Notes under the pieces: model-generated
Told to the model about the DNA's origin: nothing
Databases searched by the model: none
What the model saw: only the letters and a program-made list of their open reading frames with translations
Shown: positions 7,439 through 11,430 of the stretch, piece after piece
Numbering within the stretch: the stretch's first letter is position 1
How the letters are laid out: every line of letters begins with the position of its first letter
Translations under genes and position numbers: made by a program
Assembly: GCA_031389585.1 (NCBI GenBank)
Contig: JANMSS010000073.1
Location: 1-11,430, forward strand
Origin: CADEEN01 sp031389585
GTDB taxonomy: Bacteria; Pseudomonadota; Gammaproteobacteria; Burkholderiales; Burkholderiaceae_C
Length of the DNA stretch: 11,430 bases
Reading direction: 5' to 3'

Positions 7439-7466
7439 ACTTTCATTTGCGGCCCCAAATGAAAGT
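7439..7466. repeat. Hairpin at the left shoulder of the palindromic element
   Basis: ACTTTCATTT (7439-7448) pairs with AAATGAAAGT (7457-7466) around an 8-base loop. Allowing one mismatch, the stem grows to 13 bases. Confidence 0.7.
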
Positions 7467-7768
7467 CACCAAAGCAAATGGGCTGAATACAAAGCCTCTC
7501 AGCTCGTTCTTCGCGCTTGGGCCGCCCGGCCCGGCGGGCCACCTGGACACAGTGCCGCAGATCGAGTCGACATCTCACTCGACGAGGCCTCGTTTCGCTT
7601 TGGCCTTGGGTCAAGTGGGTCAGCACGGGCGAGGCATTGCGAGGCCCGCGCCGTCGAGTGCGCGACGAGATTGATGTGCAGTGCTCTTTCCAAGTGGCCC
7701 GCTGGGCCGGGGCGCCGCAGCGTGCAGAACGCATGAGGGGTGTTGCATTGAGGGCCTTTGCTTTGGTG

Positions 7769-7796
7769 ACTTTCATTTGGCCCACCAAATGAAAGT
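7769..7796. repeat. Hairpin at the right shoulder of the palindromic element
   Basis: ACTTTCATTTGG (7769-7780) pairs perfectly with CCAAATGAAAGT (7785-7796) around a 4-base loop. With one mismatch the stem extends to 16 bases. It is the counterpart of the hairpin at 7439-7466. Confidence 0.75.
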
Positions 7797-7873
7797 TACC
7801 CGCCCGCCGGGGCGGGACCCGGCAAAGCATCCCGATCAACAAGACATCGAAAGTACGCACCGAAAGCTGCATG

Positions 7874-8650
7874 CTATTGCCCCGCCGACGCCGGCTGCGC
7901 ATCCGCCAACACCGAGCCCAGGTAGGCTTCCTGCACGCGCGGGTTGGCGCGCACCGCGTCGGGCACATCGAAGGCAATGACTTCGCCGTAGACCAGCACC
8001 GCGATGCGGTCGGCCAGGCCGAAGACCACGCCCATGTCGTGTTCGACCGTGAGCAGGGTCTTGCCCGCCGTCACGTCGCGGATCAGGTCGACGAAGCGAG
8101 TCGTCTCGCTCCTGCTCATGCCGGCCGTCGGCTCGTCGAGCAGGATCACTTCGGCGCCGCCAGCGATCGTGATGCCGATCTCGAGCGCGCGCTGCTCGGC
8201 GTACGTCAGGTTCATCGCCAGCACGTCGCGGCGACGGTCGAGCTTGATCATCTTCAGCACGTCCTCGGTGCGATCGTTGGCGTCGCGCAGGTCGGCCAGG
8301 AAGCGCCAGAACGAATAGCGATAACCCAGCGACCACAGCACCGCGCAGCGGATATTCTCGAACGCCGACAAGCGCGTGAACAGGTTGCTGACCTGGAAGC
8401 TGCGTGCCAGGCCCAGGCGGTTGATCTCGTAGGGCTTGAGACCGTCGACCTTCTTGCCATTGAGCAGGATGTCGCCTGCAGTTGCGCCGAAGCGGCCGCT
8501 GATGAGGTTGAACAACGTGCTCTTGCCGGCGCCGTTGGGGCCGATGATCGCGACCCGCTCACCAGCGTTCACCGCCAGCGAAGCGCCACGGATGATCTCA
8601 GTCTTGCCGAAGCGCTTGTACACATTGCGCAGTTCGAGGGCTAGGCTCAC
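7874..8650 (-). CDS. livG: ABC transporter ATPase LivG, with degenerate signature motif
   Basis: ATP-binding subunit (258 residues) pairing with LivF under the LivH/LivM pore. Walker A GPNGAGKST is intact (37-45). The segment GLARSFQVSNLF (80-91) is the LivG-type Q-loop region. The signature reads LTYAEQ (148-153), so the second glycine of LSGGQ is alanine. Walker B VILLDEP (168-174) keeps D172 and E173, and the switch histidine is H204 (TVEHDM). The start is a GTG at 8650, four bases overlapping the livM stop, with GGGAGG four bases upstream; a much longer open frame on the 5' side is only livM read out of frame. The C-terminal YLGS (243-246) is typical of LivG. It is followed not by livF directly but by the palindromic repeat. 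Confidence 0.96.
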   Translation of the reverse strand: MSLALELRNVYKRFGKTEIIRGASLAVNAGERVAIIGPNGAGKSTLFNLISGRFGATAGDILLNGKKVDGLKPYEINRLGLARSFQVSNLFTRLSAFENIRCAVLWSLGYRYSFWRFLADLRDANDRTEDVLKMIKLDRRRDVLAMNLTYAEQRALEIGITIAGGAEVILLDEPTAGMSRSETTRFVDLIRDVTAGKTLLTVEHDMGVVFGLADRIAVLVYGEVIAFDVPDAVRANPRVQEAYLGSVLADAQPASAGQ

Positions 8651-9942
8651 AGTGCCTCCCTGCGCTTGACTTCCTTCTCGACTTCTTCCTGGGTCAGGTC
8701 CCATTGGCGCACGAACTCGCGCCGCGTCAGCTCGAACAAGGCGATGCCGGTCAGGAGCACGAAGGCCGCGCCAAACCAGCTGTCGAAGGCGGTGGCATTG
8801 AGCGTGGCGCCCATGAATTTCATCTGCGGGCCGAGCGCAGCGTTGAGCTGCAGGTGGTAGAGCATCTCGATCATCGCGCCGGCGCCAGCCAGGACCACGA
8901 AGGCCGTGCCGGCCAACGCCAGATAGCTGGTCCACAGCCCGCGCAATTTGCCGAACGCGGCCAGGCGCAGGTTCATCATGATCAGGCTGGCAATGCCGCC
9001 GGGCGCGTACATCACCATGAACAGGAAGACCAGGCCGAGGTAGAGCAGCCAGGCCTGGGTCAGCTCCGACAGCAGCACCAGCCCGATCACCATCAGCACC
9101 GCGCCGATGATCGGGCCGAAGAAGAACGTGGCGCCGCCGAGAAAGACAAACAGCAGGTAGGCACCCGAGCGCGCCGCACCGACGACTTCGGCGGTGACGA
9201 TCTCGAAGTTGAGCGCTGCCAGTCCGCCACCGATACCGGCAAAGAACCCGGCCACCATGAAGGCCAGGAAGCGCACCTGCTGGGTGCTGTAGCCGATGAA
9301 CTCGACCCGCTCGGGGTTGTCGCGCACGGCGTTGAGCATGCGGCCCAGTGGCGTGCGTGTCAGCGCGAACAGGGCCGCGGTCGAGACAAAGCAATACAGC
9401 GCGATCAGGTAGTAGAGCTGCACCTGCGGGCCGAAGCTGATACCCAGCACGGAAGTGCCGACCACGCGGTTGCCGGTGATGCCACCTTCGCCACCGAAGA
9501 ATTCAGGCACCATCAGCGACATCGACCAGACCAGTTCGCCGATGCCCAGGGTGATCATCGCGAAGGTGGTTCCGGCCTTCTTGGTGCTGACATACCCAAG
9601 CAAGGCAGCGAACGCGAGCCCGCCGAGACCGCCCGCCAAAGGCACCAGGCTGACCGGCAGCGCCAGCTTGCCGGCGCTGACGAGGTTGAGGGTGTGGATC
9701 GCCAGAAAGGAACCAAGACCACTGTAGACCGCGTGGCCGAAGCTGAGCATGCCGCCCTGGCCGAGCAGCACGTTGTATGACAGGCAGACAATGATCGCGA
9801 TGCCCATCTGCGACAGCATCGTGTGCGCGAAGCTCGAGGTCCACAGCTGCGGCGCCAGCAGCAAGACCAGCGCGAACAGCCCCCAGACGATCCAGCGACC
9901 GACGTTGTAGGGCTTGAAATGGTATTCGTCGGCGCGCGCCAT
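8647..9942 (-). CDS. livM: Branched-chain amino acid-type ABC permease LivM, C-terminally extended
   Basis: Inner-membrane permease of 431 residues that forms the translocation pore with LivH. It shows the family landmarks SYNVLLGQGGMLSFGHAVY (55-73), TLGIGELVW (131-139), the cytoplasmic coupling loop TPLGRMLNAVRDNPERVEFIGY (197-218) and LGGATFFFGPIIGAV (268-282). Homology to typical LivM ends near MYAPGGI (311-317). About 115 further residues contain two more hydrophobic stretches (about 338-360 and 386-403) and a charged tail (QEEVEKEVKRREAL). The ATG at 9942 shares its A with the livH TGA (TGATG), which implies translational coupling. The longer frame to 10083 is livH read out of frame. 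The substrate cannot be read from the permease. Confidence 0.94.
   Translation of the reverse strand: MARADEYHFKPYNVGRWIVWGLFALVLLLAPQLWTSSFAHTMLSQMGIAIIVCLSYNVLLGQGGMLSFGHAVYSGLGSFLAIHTLNLVSAGKLALPVSLVPLAGGLGGLAFAALLGYVSTKKAGTTFAMITLGIGELVWSMSLMVPEFFGGEGGITGNRVVGTSVLGISFGPQVQLYYLIALYCFVSTAALFALTRTPLGRMLNAVRDNPERVEFIGYSTQQVRFLAFMVAGFFAGIGGGLAALNFEIVTAEVVGAARSGAYLLFVFLGGATFFFGPIIGAVLMVIGLVLLSELTQAWLLYLGLVFLFMVMYAPGGIASLIMMNLRLAAFGKLRGLWTSYLALAGTAFVVLAGAGAMIEMLYHLQLNAALGPQMKFMGATLNATAFDSWFGAAFVLLTGIALFELTRREFVRQWDLTQEEVEKEVKRREAL
8655..8660 (-). promoter_or_regulatory. Strong ribosome binding site of livG
   Basis: GGGAGG on the minus strand, four bases before the GTG at 8650. It lies inside the last codons of livM and fixes the livG start. 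Confidence 0.75.
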
Positions 9943-10973
9943 CAATCTTCTCGTGTGCCGAGCAGGCCCTTGGGCCGCAGGATCAGTATCAGCACCAGCA
10001 AAAGGTACGGCAGGATCGGTGCAGCCTGGGCCAGCGTGATCTTGGCCAGCGGGTAGGCGATGTCGCCGGGCACGATGCGCCAACCCAGCGTTGCCGCGGC
10101 ATGGACCAACGATTTGTCGACTGTCAGCGGCAGTGTTTGCAACAAACCGACGACCAGCGAGCCGACAAAGGCGCCCGCCAGCGAGCCCATGCCGCCGACG
10201 ACGACGACGACGAAGATGATCGAGCCGACGATGGCCGCCATCGAGGGTTCGGTGACGAAGGTCATGCCGCCGACCACGCCGGCCAGCGCGGCCAGCGCGC
10301 AGCCGCTGCCAAACACCAGCATGAACACGCGCGGCACGTTGTGGCCCAGCGCCTCGACCATTTCAGGGTGACTCAATGCCGCCTGAATTACCAGGCCGAT
10401 GCGGGTTCGCGTAAGCAGCAGCCACAGGGCCAGCAGCATCACCAGTGCGATCACCATCATGAACATGCGGGTGGCCGGAAAGGTCGAACAGCGTACCAGC
10501 GCCGCGCCGACGCTGGCGCAGCGCTCAGCCGTTGCCGAACCCCACGCCAGGCTCAGCCCGTCACCCGGTGACTGGATGATCGTGAATGCCGCTCCCTGCA
10601 ATGCGTCCGGCGGCGACACGGGCAGCGACGACAGGCCCCAGACCAGCTTGACCAGCTCCAGGATCACGTACGACAGGCCGAAGGTGATCAGCAGCTCGGG
10701 CACATGGCCGAACTTGTGCACCCGGCGCAGTGCAGTGCGCTCGAACAGGGCGCCAAGCAGGCCCACCAGAATCGGCGCCACCACCAGCGCGACCCAGAAG
10801 CCGAACAGCGAGGTCAGCACGTAGCCAAAGTACGCCCCCAGCATGTAAAAGCTGGCATGCGCGAAATTGAGCACGCCCATCATGCTGAAGATCAGCGTCA
10901 GGCCCGAACTGAGCATGAACAGCAGCAGCCCGGCGCTGACACCGTTCAGCACATTGATCAGTAACTGGTCCAC
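9942..10973 (-). CDS. livH: Branched-chain amino acid-type ABC permease LivH
   Basis: Inner-membrane permease of 343 residues, partner of LivM. The N-terminal block has LSSGLTLIFSMMGVLNFAHA (21-40) and YMLGAYFGY. FGHVPELLITFGLSYVI (88-104) follows, then the cytoplasmic loop ALSHPEMVEALGHNV (199-213) that docks on an ATPase, and VVVVVGGMGSLAGAFVGS (255-272), all LivH landmarks. Residues 135-170 form a polar, probably periplasmic, loop with two cysteines (152 and 162) that is somewhat long for the family. The start is a GTG at 10973 (VDQLLINVLNG) without a clear SD; no better in-frame ATG precedes the first helix. It is the first permease gene after the binding protein and is separated from it by the hairpin-rich spacer at 10974-11091. 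Confidence 0.94.
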   Translation of the reverse strand: MDQLLINVLNGVSAGLLLFMLSSGLTLIFSMMGVLNFAHASFYMLGAYFGYVLTSLFGFWVALVVAPILVGLLGALFERTALRRVHKFGHVPELLITFGLSYVILELVKLVWGLSSLPVSPPDALQGAAFTIIQSPGDGLSLAWGSATAERCASVGAALVRCSTFPATRMFMMVIALVMLLALWLLLTRTRIGLVIQAALSHPEMVEALGHNVPRVFMLVFGSGCALAALAGVVGGMTFVTEPSMAAIVGSIIFVVVVVGGMGSLAGAFVGSLVVGLLQTLPLTVDKSLVHAAATLGWRIVPGDIAYPLAKITLAQAAPILPYLLLVLILILRPKGLLGTRED

Positions 10974-11022
10974 GACGAGCGAAGGCGCAAGCGAACAAAG
11001 GATCCCAGCGGGCGCCGCGGAT

Positions 11023-11077
11023 CCGGCTCCGCCGGTCCGCCAGCGCCGCCCCCTTGAGGGGGAGCGCCGCAGGCGCT
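11023..11077. repeat. Cluster of GC-rich hairpins between binding protein gene and livH
   Basis: Three adjacent inverted repeats: CCGGC/GCCGG at 11023-11035 (3-base loop), CCCCC/GGGGG at 11049-11062 (TTGA loop), and AGCGCC/GGCGCT at 11063-11077 (3-base loop). The surrounding text is of a type repeated between genes in Comamonadaceae-like genomes (from recall). No T-run follows on the minus strand, so it is more likely a REP-like mRNA stabiliser or partial attenuator than a full terminator. Confidence 0.6.
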
Positions 11078-11091
11078 ACGGGGGTGGTCGA

Positions 11092-11430
11092 TCAGCTCGG
11101 CCGCTTCATTTCGCACGAGGTCGGCGTGCTCGAGACATAGGGCTCGAAGGTCTTGATCGGCGCGAACGTGTAGCCGGTGTTCTCGACGCTGTAGTCGGCC
11201 GGCGACTTGCCGGCCTTCTGCCAGGACTGGATGTAGAGCGTCTGCTGCAGCTGATGGTCGGCCTTGCGCACCTGGATGTCTCCGTTCAGGCCCTTGACCT
11301 GCAGCCCTTCGAGCGCGGCGGCCACCTTGAGCGGCGCGGTGCTCTTGGCCTTGGCCATCGCATTGGAAAGCAGCAGGTAGACGTGGTAGATCTGGGCGGT
11401 GTAGTAGTCGTCGTTGAACTTGGCCTTGTA
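11092..11430 (-). CDS. ABC transporter substrate-binding protein (LivJ/LivK type), 5' end cut by window
   Basis: C-terminal 112 residues of a periplasmic type I binding protein that delivers substrate to LivH/LivM. The open frame continues to the window edge (YKAKFNDDYY at its upstream end), so the Met at 11358 is internal. Features are a YHVYLLLSNAMAKAKS helix (15-30), a LEGLQVKGLNGDIQVRKADHQ segment, where the family has the plasmid-like G.i.iRk.DHQ motif, and the ending ENTGYTFAPIK with PTSCEMKRPS. That ENTGY...PTSC.MKRP ending is characteristic of many Burkholderiales HAAT binding proteins. The signal peptide and ligand-binding residues lie outside the window, so the ligand is unknown. 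It is the first visible cistron of the transporter set. Confidence 0.92.
   Translation of the reverse strand, partial: YKAKFNDDYYTAQIYHVYLLLSNAMAKAKSTAPLKVAAALEGLQVKGLNGDIQVRKADHQLQQTLYIQSWQKAGKSPADYSVENTGYTFAPIKTFEPYVSSTPTSCEMKRPS

Larger units (their letters stand above)
7412..7823. repeat. 412-bp imperfect palindromic repeat element
   Basis: Bases 7412-7449 and 7786-7823 are perfect 38-base inverted repeats. A second perfect pair is 7455-7478 with 7757-7780 (24 bases). Both pairs are centred at 7617.5. Weaker complementarity continues inward, for example CACTCGACG at 7576-7584 with its complement at 7652-7660, centred at 7618. The whole element is therefore one long palindrome able to fold into a single extended hairpin. 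It fills most of the 519-base livG-livF gap. The overlapping frames on both strands show no protein logic. This fits a MITE-like or repetitive extragenic element; no transposase is present. Bases 7355-7411 and 7824-7873 hold nothing else I recognise. Confidence 0.85.

Noticed and set aside
7355..7873. Possible CRISPR or tandem repeat between livG and livF
   Set aside because: The repeats are inverted, not direct, and share one centre; there is no spacer periodicity.
7348..7977. 209-codon minus-strand frame and several shorter frames across the palindrome
   Set aside because: They exist on both strands because the element is palindromic, start and end inside neighbouring genes, and repeat the same residues (for example MKVTK) from each arm.
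8651..9394. 5' extension of the livG frame to 506 residues
   Set aside because: Residues before the GTG at 8650 are livM read out of frame; the strong GGGAGG site and GTGA overlap fix the start.
8704..9780. 358-codon plus-strand open frame
   Set aside because: Antisense to livM; Gln, His and Glu-rich low-complexity text typical of reverse-complemented membrane protein genes.

Overview
The window looks like a chromosomal segment of a high-GC betaproteobacterium of the order Burkholderiales (Comamonadaceae or the Rubrivivax/Leptothrix group). This is inferred from GC-rich codon use, the protein types, and intergenic repeats of a style common in that group. Every gene I can support lies on the minus strand, so the layout is described from right to left, the direction of transcription.

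11430-8650 and 7354-6659: a branched-chain-amino-acid type (HAAT) ABC importer. It comprises the C-terminal part of a periplasmic binding protein, then livH, livM, livG and livF. Short GC-rich hairpins separate the binding protein from livH. livH/livM and livM/livG overlap by 1 and 4 bases. Between livG and livF lies a 412-bp imperfect palindrome (7412-7823) with perfect 38-bp outer arms, probably a mobile or repetitive extragenic element. LivF has arginine in place of the Walker A lysine and LivG has a degenerate signature motif. Both changes fall in the same composite ATP site, which predicts an asymmetric ATPase.

6575-981: beta-oxidation genes. These are a two-domain enoyl-CoA hydratase/3-hydroxyacyl-CoA dehydrogenase (4467-6575), a degradative thiolase (1865-3040), and a haloalkane-dehalogenase-like hydrolase that follows the thiolase stop after two bases. 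A small two-helix membrane protein (792-977) and an SDR oxidoreductase (1-771, cut by the window edge) continue the run. An importer next to beta-oxidation enzymes suggests uptake of a carboxylic acid followed by CoA-dependent breakdown. The acyl-CoA ligase and acyl-CoA dehydrogenase are not in view.

4466-3041: an accessory patch splits the hydratase/dehydrogenase from the thiolase. It holds a BrnT/BrnA-like toxin-antitoxin pair with its own recognisable promoter, which appears to give a leaderless toxin mRNA and is covered by an inverted repeat. It also holds a degraded second copy of the hydratase/dehydrogenase 3' end (60 codons, 38/60 identical residues) and a lower-GC membrane-anchored protein of unknown function. 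The patch looks like a small insertion or rearrangement scar in an otherwise compact catabolic operon.

I saw no rRNA, tRNA, CRISPR array, integrase or transposase gene.
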